Shown here: positions 37,002 to 46,018 of the stretch, one piece after another
Position numbering within the stretch: position 1 is the first letter of the stretch
How the letters are laid out: each line of letters starts with the position of its first letter
NCBI RefSeq assembly: GCF_000474275.2
Contig: NZ_ATAE01000020.1
Location: forward strand, 86,205 to 150,204
Source: Alkalihalophilus marmarensis DSM 21297
Lineage (GTDB): Bacteria; Bacillota; Bacilli; Bacillales; Bacillaceae_D
Length of the DNA stretch: 64,000 nucleotides
Direction of reading: 5' to 3'
Notes under the pieces: generated by a model
The model's input: only the letters and a program-made list of their open reading frames with translations
What the model was told of the DNA's origin: nothing
Databases searched by the model: none
Translations under genes and position numbers: made by a program

Positions 37002-37208
37002 TTGGAGGAGAAAAAACCAAGATTGTCTTTGACAGGCGCAATCGTTTTATTAAGTATTACGATAATATTTTCTTCATGTAATATATCAAGTGCAATTAGA
37101 GACACTCAACCAAACTACACAGGCAATGACACATATTATTATGAATTAAATAGATTCAACGAGAATTTTGAAGAACTCATCAAAACCCTCCAAGAGAATA
37201 ATGAGTAA
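37002..37208 (+). CDS. Small putative lipoprotein
   Basis: 68 residues starting with TTG behind AGGGGGAAG. A hydrophobic segment (about 10-25) ends IFSSC, an acceptable lipobox with Cys26. The remaining 42 residues are polar and Asn/Glu-rich. Family unknown. It lies downstream of the coiled-coil membrane protein gene on the same strand and immediately before a composite A-B repeat. Confidence 0.5.
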   Translation: MEEKKPRLSLTGAIVLLSITIIFSSCNISSAIRDTQPNYTGNDTYYYELNRFNENFEELIKTLQENNE

Positions 37209-37245
37209 AGACGTAGCTGGAAAAGATACATCCTCTTCCTATAGT

Positions 37246-37390
37246 AGTAGTTGATTTCCGCTGCAGGCACACGCTTTCCGCGGGCGGTCCGGAAGCCTCC
37301 TCGTCGCTACGCTCCTGTGGGGTCTTCCCTGGCCACGCACATCCCGCTGGAGTCGGTGCCTTCCTCTCCAATCAACAGAGGAAGGATGTT
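37246..37390 (+). repeat. Structured repeat, subtype A
   Basis: It starts GTTGATTTCCGCTGCAGG and ends near CCAATCAAC, inverted ends. The inner hairpin GGAAG...CTTCC corresponds to GGGAG...CTCCC in the 27.8-kb copy. It is paired with subtype B about 135 bp downstream; together they fill the gap between two convergent genes, which otherwise shows no gene. Confidence 0.85.
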
Positions 37391-37524
37391 GTGAAGGTCC
37401 TCCCTCTTTATAATTAGCTTTTTAGGGACCTTAAAATCGGAGCGGGAGATGAATGTAAAAGTATATTTTAGCACTGAGCCCATTACCTACATTATTCACT
37501 TCATTCCTGGAAAAAGCAGAAAAA

Positions 37525-37645
37525 CAGCGGATGAAATATACGTAGACTTCTGCAGGGAGTAGAGCAGGAGTGAGATCCCACAGGGCATAGCCCGAGGAAG
37601 CTCACCAGCTCCCCGCGAAAAGCGAAGTATATTTCAGGAGCGGCG
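37525..37645 (-). repeat. Structured repeat, subtype B
   Basis: The ends GAAATATAC and GTATATTTC are perfectly inverted; the 27.5-kb copy has GAAATATGC/GCATATTTC there, a compensatory change. It shares AGAGCAGGAGTGAGATCCC and ACAGGGC with the 63.9-kb copy. Confidence 0.85.
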
Positions 37646-37747
37646 TGTCTAGACACTTCTATAATGTGTTGATCCCATATAAGTTAGAATACCTGCTCCC
37701 GAGCTCGTCTTAAAATGCTTATTTTCTCTCAGCTAATCCTCTAAGCG

Positions 37748-38899
37748 TTAAAAGAAATCATAAAAGTAAGGTGTTGTTTGTGGGATGAGTAGCTCTAGCT
37801 GATTTAGCTGTTCGTCTGTTGCATCAAGCAGACCGCATGCTTTTAACTCAGCGGGGCTCTTGTATCCAAAGCAAAGCGCTGCCAGCGATTGAACCGTTAA
37901 CGTGACACCCTCTTTATTCGGCTTTTGTGATTTAACGCCTTTTTTATTGAATAGAAATGATTGATAATTCCACTCGGCAAATGAATCTGTCACATGGATA
38001 GTGAGCGGCTCTGCTAAATTAGTGTGATCCCACTCATAGTTTTTGGTGAATGCTTCTACATCAACAATTCTCACCATAAAGTAAGGCTTCACTTCAGCTT
38101 TTACTCTTGGTTCGTCTATAGCAAAAAAGAGCGGTTCCTTCTCATGAGTAGTGAGGCTCACTTCCTCTACCATCGAATCATGCTGGCATATAAAATTCCA
38201 TAACCCCGTTCTTGCTTCCGCATCAAGAGCGATAAATTCTTCAACGTCCATCTTTGAGTCCTTCACTGTATAAAGAAGATAACCTTTTGGGCTTTTTGCT
38301 TTATCGAAATACATAGCGATATTCATATCCTTTACAACCGTTTTCCACCAGTACGCCTCTCGGATCAGCATGCCTGAGAATTGGCTCGCATAGGTATTGT
38401 ACACTTGTGTTAGGTCGGGATGCTCTTCCTCTGTAGTGAATCGTTTGATGCTCCCAGCAGTATTGCCGATCCTTTTGAGATCACTCTTTTTGAGGGTGGT
38501 CATTAGACGGTTTGTGAAAAGTTCCCACCCGTAAGACCGGTAAAACGGGACCGAAAACGGATGAAGCATCGAGATCGTCATGCCTTTTTCTCTCATTTCT
38601 TTTAGCGAATGAAGTAACAGCGCCTTCACATGACCGCTTCTACGATATTCAGGATAAGTCGCAACCCCAGCTACCCCTCCCATCTTCCACTTGTTACCTT
38701 GCAAATAGATATGATGCGGAAGAAGATGAAGCTTTGATGCCAGTTTTTCGTCCTCATTGATTCCATATACAATATGATGATGGTTCATCCTTTGCTTTAG
38801 TTCCTCTATTCTTTCCTTTGATACTTTGTATTGAAATGCATATTCTGATAAATTAATAGCTTCTATATATTGCTCACTTTGTAAAATCTTAATGTTCAT
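37748..38899 (-). CDS. Eis-like GNAT acetyltransferase with SCP2-like C-terminus
   Basis: 383 residues from the ATG 7 bp after GGAGG; 32 more upstream codons lack a ribosome site. The N-terminal GNAT domain has MGGVAGVATYPEYRRSGHVK with the acetyl-CoA loop (about residues 68-87). It is followed by a second GNAT-like fold (about 150-290) and a sterol-carrier-like C-terminal domain, as in the enhanced intracellular survival (Eis) family. Family members acetylate amines, including aminoglycosides, but the substrate here is unknown. Convergent with the small lipoprotein gene across the A-B repeat. Confidence 0.82.
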   Translation of the reverse strand: MNIKILQSEQYIEAINLSEYAFQYKVSKERIEELKQRMNHHHIVYGINEDEKLASKLHLLPHHIYLQGNKWKMGGVAGVATYPEYRRSGHVKALLLHSLKEMREKGMTISMLHPFSVPFYRSYGWELFTNRLMTTLKKSDLKRIGNTAGSIKRFTTEEEHPDLTQVYNTYASQFSGMLIREAYWWKTVVKDMNIAMYFDKAKSPKGYLLYTVKDSKMDVEEFIALDAEARTGLWNFICQHDSMVEEVSLTTHEKEPLFFAIDEPRVKAEVKPYFMVRIVDVEAFTKNYEWDHTNLAEPLTIHVTDSFAEWNYQSFLFNKKGVKSQKPNKEGVTLTVQSLAALCFGYKSPAELKACGLLDATDEQLNQLELLIPQTTPYFYDFF

Positions 38900-39035
38900 T
38901 CTAAATCCTCCGCTGGTTAAATTATGCCGTACCCTTACTAATTCTAGATACAGCCTCACAACTCCTCTTAGCTTTACCAAGTCCTGCCCTTGCAAGAATA
39001 GACAACATTCCGTTATAGTAAACTAGCACAGAAAG

Positions 39036-39067
39036 TAAAGTAGCATAATACTAAAGTAGCATAATAG
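39036..39067 (+). repeat. 16-bp tandem duplication in a leader
   Basis: TAAAGTAGCATAATAC is followed directly by TAAAGTAGCATAATAG, then the start of a third copy (TAAAG) just before the ribosome site of the HAD phosphatase gene. Confidence 0.8.
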
Positions 39068-39091
39068 TAAAGGACGAAAGGATTTTTCATC

Positions 39092-39925
39092 ATGACTGAT
39101 ATAAATAAAGAGTATAAAATGATTGTCCTAGATTTAGATGATACGTTGCTTAGAGACGACCACACGATCTCCAGCCGTACGAAAGAAGCATTAATGGAGG
39201 CACAGAAAAACGGGGTAAAAGTCGTACTTGCTTCAGGCAGACCAACATACGGGATGGTTCCTATTGCTAACGAATTAAAACTTGCTGATTACGGAAGCTT
39301 TATTCTATCGTTTAACGGAGCTAAAATCATTAACTCCAAAACGAATGAAGAAATGTATAGCAGCACATTATCTCCCGAACAGCTCCATGAGTTGTATCAT
39401 GTCAGCCAGCGTGAAAATGTCGGGATCCACACATATATGGAAAATGACATTGTTACGGAGGCTAATAACGAATATACGATGATTGAAGGCGAAATTACAG
39501 GAATGCCAGTAATTGAAGTCGAGCGTTTTGTTGATGCCGTTGATGAACCTTGTGTAAAAGCATTAATGGTCGGTCATCCCGATCGTTTAGTAGAGGTAGA
39601 AAAGAAGCTTCAAGAAGAGTTTCGCGGCCAGCTTAGTGTGATGCGCTCAAAGCCTTATTTTCTTGAATTTACAGAAGATGGTGTGACAAAAGGAGCGAGC
39701 TTACACAGCTTGATCACAAAGCTTGGAATTAAGAAAGAAGAGGTTATCGCAATGGGCGACAGCTACAATGATCAGACGATGATTGAGTTTGCAGGACTTG
39801 GTGTCGCAATGGGCAACGCCCCAGATGACATTAAAGAGATTGCCGATTATGTAACAGACACGAATATGAATGACGGTGTAGCCAAAGTGGTTGAAGAGTT
39901 TGTACTTAATAAAGTTACCAAATAA
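39092..39925 (+). CDS. Cof-type HAD phosphatase
   Basis: 277 residues. Motif I LDLDDTLL (Asp14, Asp16), motif II LASGRP, motif III Lys in TKGASLHSL, motif IV GDSYNDQTMIEFAG. The C2-type cap lies between. This is the YidA/Cof class, which dephosphorylates sugar phosphates or flavin precursors; the substrate cannot be told from sequence. ATG follows AAAGGA. The 5' leader contains the 16-bp duplication. Confidence 0.9.
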   Translation: MTDINKEYKMIVLDLDDTLLRDDHTISSRTKEALMEAQKNGVKVVLASGRPTYGMVPIANELKLADYGSFILSFNGAKIINSKTNEEMYSSTLSPEQLHELYHVSQRENVGIHTYMENDIVTEANNEYTMIEGEITGMPVIEVERFVDAVDEPCVKALMVGHPDRLVEVEKKLQEEFRGQLSVMRSKPYFLEFTEDGVTKGASLHSLITKLGIKKEEVIAMGDSYNDQTMIEFAGLGVAMGNAPDDIKEIADYVTDTNMNDGVAKVVEEFVLNKVTK

Positions 39926-40090
39926 ATAGGTTTTGAGATTTTAGAGGCTGCCACAAATCATGCGGCCGGCCTCTTCATTCACGTCCTTTCACCTAAAATT
40001 AGACATTCCTTGTTTCCTTCATAAAAGGATGATGTATAATAGAGGACGTATTAAGAAGAAGAAACTTATTTCGGAAAGTGAGTGTTCACG

Positions 40091-40810
40091 ATGGGTCGTA
40101 AATGGAACAATATTAAAGAAAAAAAAGCGGCAAAAGATAAAAATACGAGCCGAATCTATGCAAAATTCGGCCGTGAAATTTATGTGGTAGCTAGACAAGG
40201 CGAGCCTGACCCTGAATTAAATCAGGCATTAAAATTTGTTCTTGAGCGTGCTAAAACGTACAATGTTCCAAAACATATTATTGAACGCGCGATCGAAAAA
40301 GCAAAAGGCGGAACAGAAGAAAACTATGATGAGCTTCGTTATGAAGGCTTCGGTCCGAGCGGTTCTATGATTATCGTTGATGCCTTGACGAATAATGTAA
40401 ACCGCACCGTGGCGGAAGTTCGTGCAGCTTTCAGTAAAAACAGCGGAAACATGGGTGTAAGCGGCTCGGTTGCGTATATGTTTGATGAAACAGCTGTTAT
40501 TGGTTTAGAAGGTAAAACGGCTGATGAAGCACTTGAACTACTAATGGAAGCAGATGTAGATGTTCGTGACATCATTGAAGAAGACGAGTCAGTCATTACA
40601 TATGCAGCACCTGATCAATTCCACACTGTACTTGAAGCGTTCAAGCAAGCAGGAGTTGAAGACTTTACTGTCACTGAGATTACGATGCTTCCACAAAGTG
40701 AAGTTGAATTGACTGGTGATGATCTAGTTCAATTTGAAAAGATTATTGACACATTAGAAGATTTAGAAGATGTACAGCATGTCCACCATAATGTGGATTT
40801 AGGTGAATAA
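40091..40810 (+). CDS. YebC/PmpR/TACO1 family protein (YeeI-like)
   Basis: 239 residues from the ATG giving [18 protein letters not shown], the conserved family N-terminus; a GTG 9 bp upstream is rejected. Other blocks are [38 protein letters not shown] and [16 protein letters not shown]. The family was named for transcriptional control, but members such as TACO1 act in translation, relieving ribosome stalling. This is the short bacillar paralogue with RQGEPD, like YeeI rather than YrbC. Single gene with terminator. Confidence 0.9.
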   Translation: MGRKWNNIKEKKAAKDKNTSRIYAKFGREIYVVARQGEPDPELNQALKFVLERAKTYNVPKHIIERAIEKAKGGTEENYDELRYEGFGPSGSMIIVDALTNNVNRTVAEVRAAFSKNSGNMGVSGSVAYMFDETAVIGLEGKTADEALELLMEADVDVRDIIEEDESVITYAAPDQFHTVLEAFKQAGVEDFTVTEITMLPQSEVELTGDDLVQFEKIIDTLEDLEDVQHVHHNVDLGE

Positions 40811-40814
40811 GGAT

Positions 40815-40842
40815 AAAAAACCACGCGGCTGCGTGGTTTTCC
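40815..40842. terminator. Bidirectional terminator between yebC-type gene and exoA
   Basis: AAAACCACGC/GCGTGGTTTT stem with a 4-nt loop between convergent genes. Confidence 0.88.
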
Positions 40843-41598
40843 TTATATATTAAGTTCTAAGCCAATTGGACAGTGGTCGCTTCCTAAAACCTCAGCATAG
40901 ATCGATGCTTCGTTAATCTGTTCTTTAAGCTGATTAGAGACAATGAAATAGTCGATCCGCCAGCCAATATTTCTTGCACGGACATCTCTCATATAAGACC
41001 ACCATGTAAACGCATCTGTCCGCTCAGGGTATAAATAACGGAAACTATCAATAAAACCAGATTCTAAGAGAGTCGTCATCTTTCCTCGCTCTTCTAGAGT
41101 AAACCCAGAATTGCCGTGATTTGATCTGGCATTTTTCAAGTCAACCTCGGCATGGGCAACATTTAAGTCTCCGCAGTAGACAACGGGTTTATGCCGATCG
41201 AGATCTAGAAGATACTCTTTTAATGCATCCTCCCATTCCAGCCTTTCTGGCAAACGAGATAAATCACGTTTTGCATTAATCGTATACACATTAACTAAAT
41301 AAAACGAATCAAACTCCAAAGTGATAATGCGGCCCTCATCCTCTGATTCTAGCTCACCTACTCCGTACCTGACGGAGATCGGCTTTTGTTTCGTGAATAC
41401 AGCCGTGCCGGAATACCCCTTCTTCAATGCATAATTCCAAAATTGATGATAGCCGTCAAGCTCTAATTCAATCTGTCCCTCCTGCAGCTTCGTCTCTTGC
41501 AGGCAGAAGATATCTGCATTCTGCTCATGAAAAAAATCAAGAAATCCTTTTTTCACACAAGCTCGCAGGCCATTTACGTTCCATGAAATCAACTTCAT
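40843..41598 (-). CDS. exoA: Exodeoxyribonuclease III / AP endonuclease ExoA
   Basis: 251 residues. Metal and catalytic residues are visible: Asn7 in SWNVNGLR, Glu35 in CLQETKLQ, Asp and Asn in CGDLNVAH, WRIDYF, and the final SDHCPIGLEL His. The enzyme cuts DNA at abasic sites and trims 3' ends in base excision repair. In spore formers ExoA also protects germinating spores. It ends directly at the shared terminator. Confidence 0.94.
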   Translation of the reverse strand: MKLISWNVNGLRACVKKGFLDFFHEQNADIFCLQETKLQEGQIELELDGYHQFWNYALKKGYSGTAVFTKQKPISVRYGVGELESEDEGRIITLEFDSFYLVNVYTINAKRDLSRLPERLEWEDALKEYLLDLDRHKPVVYCGDLNVAHAEVDLKNARSNHGNSGFTLEERGKMTTLLESGFIDSFRYLYPERTDAFTWWSYMRDVRARNIGWRIDYFIVSNQLKEQINEASIYAEVLGSDHCPIGLELNI

Positions 41599-41691
41599 TC
41601 CTACTCACAATCTCCCTTTCTATGCGATCGAATAAATCTACCTTTTAAATCCTAGCATATTTTAAGACCGAATAGAATGAGAGTGACTTGC

Positions 41692-42972
41692 TCATCCTTT
41701 CTCGTCGCCGCACCAATCAATAATTGTGTGCGCAATCACTTCAGCACAAGAGAAAACTTTCTCAAGTTCAATATATTCGTTAGGGAAATGTGCTTTCTCT
41801 GTTACACCTGGACCAAATACAACTGTTGGAATGCTGCCAATTTCAGTTAAAAGACCTCCATCTGTGCCCCATGGTGAGGCCTCAATCACAGGTGGTGCCC
41901 CGATTACTTCTTTATATTTATCCCCGAGTAACTGCATAAATGAATGATTTGGATCAAGTGAGCCAGGAAGCCATCTGGCCCCGAACCACTCAAGGGTTAC
42001 AGGAAACTCTTCGAACCAAGGATCTTTCTCGGCAAGCCTTCGGATCCATTGCTTCATTTCTTCTTTCGCCTCCTCAATCGTCTCCTCAGGCGACACTCCA
42101 AATCTGCCTTCCACCGTCACTAGATCAGGTACAGAAGACGGCCAGTCACCTCCATGAATTTTGCCTATATTGATTGGAATCGGAATCGGAATCGTTTGAT
42201 ATAACGGGTCCGTAATACTATCGTTTCGAATCTTCTCCAGCTCTTTTATATGATTAATAACGGTCATGCTTTTTTCAATCGCGCTGACTCCTTCATACCT
42301 CGTGCCGCCGTGGGCAGATAAGCCTTTTACATGCAGCTTAAACCACATCGAGCCTTGCTGCTTAGGGAAAAACTTCATATTGGTAGGTTCCGGAATAATT
42401 GCTGCATCTGCTTTGTAGCCGCGCAAAAGAGCAGCAAGTGTCCCCGTCCCTCCACTCTCTTCTTCTATGACACTTTGAAAAATGACATCCCCTTTCAAAG
42501 CGATATTCGCTTCTTGGATCGCCTGAATGGCTAGGAGGAGGGCAACATTGCCGCCTTTCATATCCGTCACACCACGGCCATACATCTTCCCGTCTTTCAC
42601 AACCCCGCTGTAAGGGTGATCCCTCCATTGCGTGACATCACCTGCAGGAACTACATCAATATGTCCATTAAGGATAATTGACCTGCCGCCCCCCGTTCCC
42701 TTCAACACCCCGACTACATTCGGGCTGCCCCTGAACTCTGTTCTAGATGAGGCAAAATAACGATGGCTGGTAATTTCCTTTGCATCAGGTTCCCACACAT
42801 CTACTTCAAGTCCCATCTGCTGCAGGGTTTCAATGACGAGACTTTGAGCCCCTCGTTCATTCCCTTGAGTACTTTCTGCTTGAACAAAAACTCTAAGCAA
42901 ATGAATAATCTCGTTCTTCTTTGAATCAATACTTTGTTTAATCACTTGAGCCTTATTGACAGACGATTTCAT
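41692..42972 (-). CDS. yodQ: M20 family deacetylase YodQ (lysine cluster)
   Basis: 426 residues, ArgE/DapE/ACY1 family. Zinc ligands are in ILNGHIDVVPAG, GRGVTDMKGG, VIEEESGGTG, IIPEPTN and the last His in TEKAHFPNEY. It overlaps the end of yodR (TCATGA). As in Bacillus subtilis it is the last gene of the lysine 2,3-aminomutase cluster. It probably removes the acetyl group put on by AblB from a downstream intermediate such as 4-acetamidobutyrate or its CoA ester; that substrate is inferred from cluster logic. Confidence 0.85.
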   Translation of the reverse strand: MKSSVNKAQVIKQSIDSKKNEIIHLLRVFVQAESTQGNERGAQSLVIETLQQMGLEVDVWEPDAKEITSHRYFASSRTEFRGSPNVVGVLKGTGGGRSIILNGHIDVVPAGDVTQWRDHPYSGVVKDGKMYGRGVTDMKGGNVALLLAIQAIQEANIALKGDVIFQSVIEEESGGTGTLAALLRGYKADAAIIPEPTNMKFFPKQQGSMWFKLHVKGLSAHGGTRYEGVSAIEKSMTVINHIKELEKIRNDSITDPLYQTIPIPIPINIGKIHGGDWPSSVPDLVTVEGRFGVSPEETIEEAKEEMKQWIRRLAEKDPWFEEFPVTLEWFGARWLPGSLDPNHSFMQLLGDKYKEVIGAPPVIEASPWGTDGGLLTEIGSIPTVVFGPGVTEKAHFPNEYIELEKVFSCAEVIAHTIIDWCGDEKG

Positions 42973-43646
42973 GAATGTTCCTCCTTCCTCGGGTCAAGGA
43001 CTTTAACGGATTCAGCGATCGTAAGCTCTGCGCCTGTTGCAGCGATCACATCCTCTATCGTGTGGGGAGCGATCACCTCTTTTAATAGTAGTCCAGAAGA
43101 CGTCACTTCAATCACTGCCATATCAGTAATAATCAATGATACACATCGCCTTGCGGTAAGAGGGAAGGAGCATTGCTTCACAATTTTCGGCTCACCGTCC
43201 TTATTCAAATGATTCATCAACACAACAACTTTTTTTGCTTTTTGCGCAAGCTCCATCGCTCCGCCAATTCCTGGCACTCGTTTACCGGGAACAATCCAAT
43301 TGGCAAGGTCTCCCTCTTCGCTGACTTCAAGGCCGCCAAGGAAGGTCATATCGAGATAGCCTGAACGAATAATTCCAAAAGCAATCGCGCTGTCAAAATA
43401 AGAAGCTCCGCGAACCGTCGTTACCGGATAGCCTGCCGCATTACATAAAGTAGGATCTTCTTCTCCTTTTCTCGGTGATGGCCCCATCCCAAGCACCCCG
43501 TTCTCTGCATGAAATAGAACCTCTACTTCCTTTGAAATATGATTTGGAATGAGCGAAGGGATGCCGATGCCAAGGTTAACGATCATGCCTGATTGTATTT
43601 CTTTAGACGCACGATTGGCCATTTGATTTCTGATATCTACTCCCAT
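42969..43646 (-). CDS. yodR: 3-oxoacid CoA-transferase subunit B (YodR)
   Basis: 225 residues from the preferred ATG, which overlaps the end of yodS by 10 bp; an earlier TTG is possible. Class I CoA-transferase beta subunit: LGIGIPSLIPNH, the catalytic Glu in LFHAENGVLGMGP, then GASYFDSAIAFG and GGLEVSEEGDLANW. With YodS it should move CoA onto or off the keto acid or acetoacetate made in lysine breakdown. Confidence 0.9.
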   Translation of the reverse strand: MGVDIRNQMANRASKEIQSGMIVNLGIGIPSLIPNHISKEVEVLFHAENGVLGMGPSPRKGEEDPTLCNAAGYPVTTVRGASYFDSAIAFGIIRSGYLDMTFLGGLEVSEEGDLANWIVPGKRVPGIGGAMELAQKAKKVVVLMNHLNKDGEPKIVKQCSFPLTARRCVSLIITDMAVIEVTSSGLLLKEVIAPHTIEDVIAATGAELTIAESVKVLDPRKEEHS

Positions 43647-44332
43647 ACCCACTTCCAATCGACCCCCTCGGTCTTAATAATGAGGTCCACAAAAATACCA
43701 GGAGTTGTAATTTCCTCTGGCGCCAGCTCTCCTGGTTCTACAATCTCCTCTACTTCGGCTATTGTAAATGTACCAGCCATTGCGACGAGCGGATTTGTGT
43801 TGCGGGCACTCGTTTCATAAATAAGGTTGCCAAATGTATCTGCTTTTTTGGCATATACAATGGAAACATCTGCTGTTAAGGCTGTTTCAAGTAAGTATTC
43901 TTTATTATTTAAGATGACTTTCTCTTTTCCTTCTTCAATCATGCTGCCAAGACCCACATCCGTTAAAAATGCTGGAATGCCGACACCGCCGGCTCTGATG
44001 CGTTCAGCTAACGTTCCTTGTGGAGAGAATTCTACTTCTAATTCGCCTTCTGTCATCAACTGACCTGCCACTGGATTGGAGCCAATATGGGAAGCAATCA
44101 ACTTTTTTGCTTGTTTATTTTTAATAATTTGTCCGATTCCAATATGCGGAAAGGCCGAATCATTTCCTATTAAGGTAAGATCTTTCACGCCTTTTTCTAA
44201 CATCCCGCGAATAATGGTCGGCGGATTACCGATTCCTCCAAATCCGCCAAACATCACAGTTGAGCCATCGTGAATCACAGACAGGGCATCTGATAAGGTG
44301 CCTATTTTATTTAACGACCTTTTCGCCTCCAT
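43637..44332 (-). CDS. yodS: 3-oxoacid CoA-transferase subunit A (YodS)
   Basis: 231 residues from the ATG behind GGGAGGAGTGG; five extra upstream codons overlap that site. Alpha subunit blocks are VMFGGFGGIGNPPTII, IGSNPVAGQLM, EFSPQGTLAERIRAGG and SARNTNPLVAMAG. The two subunits overlap, so they are made in equal amounts. Same operon as yodT upstream. Confidence 0.9.
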   Translation of the reverse strand: MEAKRSLNKIGTLSDALSVIHDGSTVMFGGFGGIGNPPTIIRGMLEKGVKDLTLIGNDSAFPHIGIGQIIKNKQAKKLIASHIGSNPVAGQLMTEGELEVEFSPQGTLAERIRAGGVGIPAFLTDVGLGSMIEEGKEKVILNNKEYLLETALTADVSIVYAKKADTFGNLIYETSARNTNPLVAMAGTFTIAEVEEIVEPGELAPEEITTPGIFVDLIIKTEGVDWKWVWE

Positions 44333-44353
44333 CTCCACTCCTCCCATCTTTTC

Positions 44354-45700
44354 TCAGCTAGGCATTTCTAGTAGAACCTCATCTATCGATTGTTTTAACC
44401 GGTGAACAATCTCATCTATTTCTTCTTCAGTAGTAATTAAAGGAGGGGCAATGATTACAGCATCACCGTCGCCTTTTGTCCGTGCTGTGCCAGCGGGATA
44501 TATTAATAATCCATTGTTCTGTGCGGCTTTAACCAGCTTTTGCGTAAATCCTAATAGGCTGTCATACGGCTTTTTTGATGAACGGTGCCGCACAAATTCA
44601 ATGCCGACCATCATTCCCGCACCACGTACATCGCCAATACATGCGAAGTGGTTAAACAGCGACTTTAACTTTTTTTTCAAATATGTCCCATTTTCTTTTG
44701 ATCTCTCAATCAGACCATGCTTCCTTACATAGCGCAAAACTGCTAAGGCCGTTGCGGCAGATTGCGGATTGGCACTATATGTGTGTCCGCTCATGATGAA
44801 ATTGGAGCCGTTTTTAATGGGCTCGAGAACCGTCTCCGTACATAAGGCCGCAGCCATCGGGGTGTAGCCAGCACTTAACCCCTTCCCTAATGCAATAATG
44901 TCAGGCAATACGTTCCAATGATTGATTCCAAGCGGTGTACCGCATCTCGCAATCCCGGTCATCACTTCATCTGCGATAAACAAAATGTCATGCTCCCGGC
45001 AAATTTCCATGATGCGCTCGTAATAGCCCGGAGGCGGAACAATCGCTGCCCCAGCCGCTCCGATAATCGGCTCAGCGATAAAAGCAGCGATATGCTCTGC
45101 ACCGTTTTTTTCAATTGCAGTAATAAGATCCTCTGCACATTTTAAATGACAAGCAGGATACGTTTCACCGAATGGACACCTGTAGCACGCGGGAGGGGCG
45201 ACGACTGGATAATCGGCTAATAAGCTGTGAAACCGCTCTCGCCGCTTTTTATGACCAGACATTGACAGTGCTCCGATCGTAATTCCATGGTAACTGGTCC
45301 AGCGGGAGATAATTATATTTTTTTGAGGCAGCCCTCTCTCTTGAAAATGCTGAATCGCTATTTTCATCGCTGTTTCTGTTGCCTCTGAGCCGCTGTTAAC
45401 AAAAAAAGTATAATAATCCTCGTCTCCACCTGCCCATTCATTCAACTCACGCGCAAGCTCCTCTACAGCATCTGAGGTAAATTGAGACCGGTACACAAAA
45501 GAGACTTTCTTTGCCTGCTCATTCATCGCTTCAATAATCTCCGCGTTGCCGTGTCCAATGCTTGCAGTCACAGCACCTGAGGCGGCATCGATATAAGCTT
45601 TTCCGTCCTTATCATATAAATAGATGCCCTCACCATGTGAAATGACTGGATAATTTCCATCTAACAGCGGTTTAATGACAAGCGACTGATCTTTTTTCAC
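44354..45700 (-). CDS. yodT: Class III aminotransferase YodT (lysine cluster)
   Basis: About 448 residues from a GTG behind GGAGGGGTGGGGAGG; the longer GTG start lies within that purine run. PLP-binding residues: SGSEATETAMKIA, YHGITIGALS, FIADEVMTGIARCG and the Schiff-base Lys in ALGKGLSAGYTPMAA. A CPFGETYPACHLKC insertion has several Cys residues. It probably removes the 3-amino group of N6-acetyl-beta-lysine to give 3-keto-6-acetamidohexanoate; the reaction is inferred from order and the Bacillus subtilis cluster. Confidence 0.87.
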   Translation of the reverse strand: MKKDQSLVIKPLLDGNYPVISHGEGIYLYDKDGKAYIDAASGAVTASIGHGNAEIIEAMNEQAKKVSFVYRSQFTSDAVEELARELNEWAGGDEDYYTFFVNSGSEATETAMKIAIQHFQERGLPQKNIIISRWTSYHGITIGALSMSGHKKRRERFHSLLADYPVVAPPACYRCPFGETYPACHLKCAEDLITAIEKNGAEHIAAFIAEPIIGAAGAAIVPPPGYYERIMEICREHDILFIADEVMTGIARCGTPLGINHWNVLPDIIALGKGLSAGYTPMAAALCTETVLEPIKNGSNFIMSGHTYSANPQSAATALAVLRYVRKHGLIERSKENGTYLKKKLKSLFNHFACIGDVRGAGMMVGIEFVRHRSSKKPYDSLLGFTQKLVKAAQNNGLLIYPAGTARTKGDGDAVIIAPPLITTEEEIDEIVHRLKQSIDEVLLEMPS

Positions 45701-45741
45701 AAACCTCCCCACCCCTCCGCACACTCGTTGCTGCTGCCGAT

Positions 45742-46014
45742 TTAAAAACGGAAGTAATTGCGCTTTAACAATTTTGGCTCTGCCATTAGTGCATCATAAG
45801 AGATACAGTTCGGTACATTTTTGATATTAATTAATACAAGGTGGTCTTCAACTTCTTCAATTAATTGATCATCCTGATACATCATCCCGCACTCCGTACA
45901 CTCAATGGTCGGAGTATCAGTTATTTCAATCGCCCTTGTGCCATCTGGAAGCTCCCAATACACACTGGACGTCGTTTCTTTTGCACTCTCCTCCTCGCAC
46001 CAAACACATTGCAT
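45742..46014 (-). CDS. yokU: YokU family zinc-finger-like protein
   Basis: 90 residues with two CxxC pairs (CVWC at 3-6 and CTEC near 39-42), an YgiT-type zinc ribbon, and a folded C-terminal half. YokU is always found beside kamA in bacilli and its role is unknown. It follows kamA by 4 bp, so it is co-transcribed. A chaperone or regulator for the aminomutase is speculation. Confidence 0.85.
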   Translation of the reverse strand: MQCVWCEEESAKETTSSVYWELPDGTRAIEITDTPTIECTECGMMYQDDQLIEEVEDHLVLINIKNVPNCISYDALMAEPKLLKRNYFRF

Positions 46015-46018
46015 TCTG

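Noticed and set aside
37180..37371. 63-codon minus-strand ORF
   Set aside because: Lies in the subtype A repeat; high GC of the repeat keeps the frame open by chance.
39940..39980. Terminator after the HAD phosphatase gene
   Set aside because: AGAGGCTGCC and GGCCGGCCTCT pair imperfectly and no T run follows; left uncalled.
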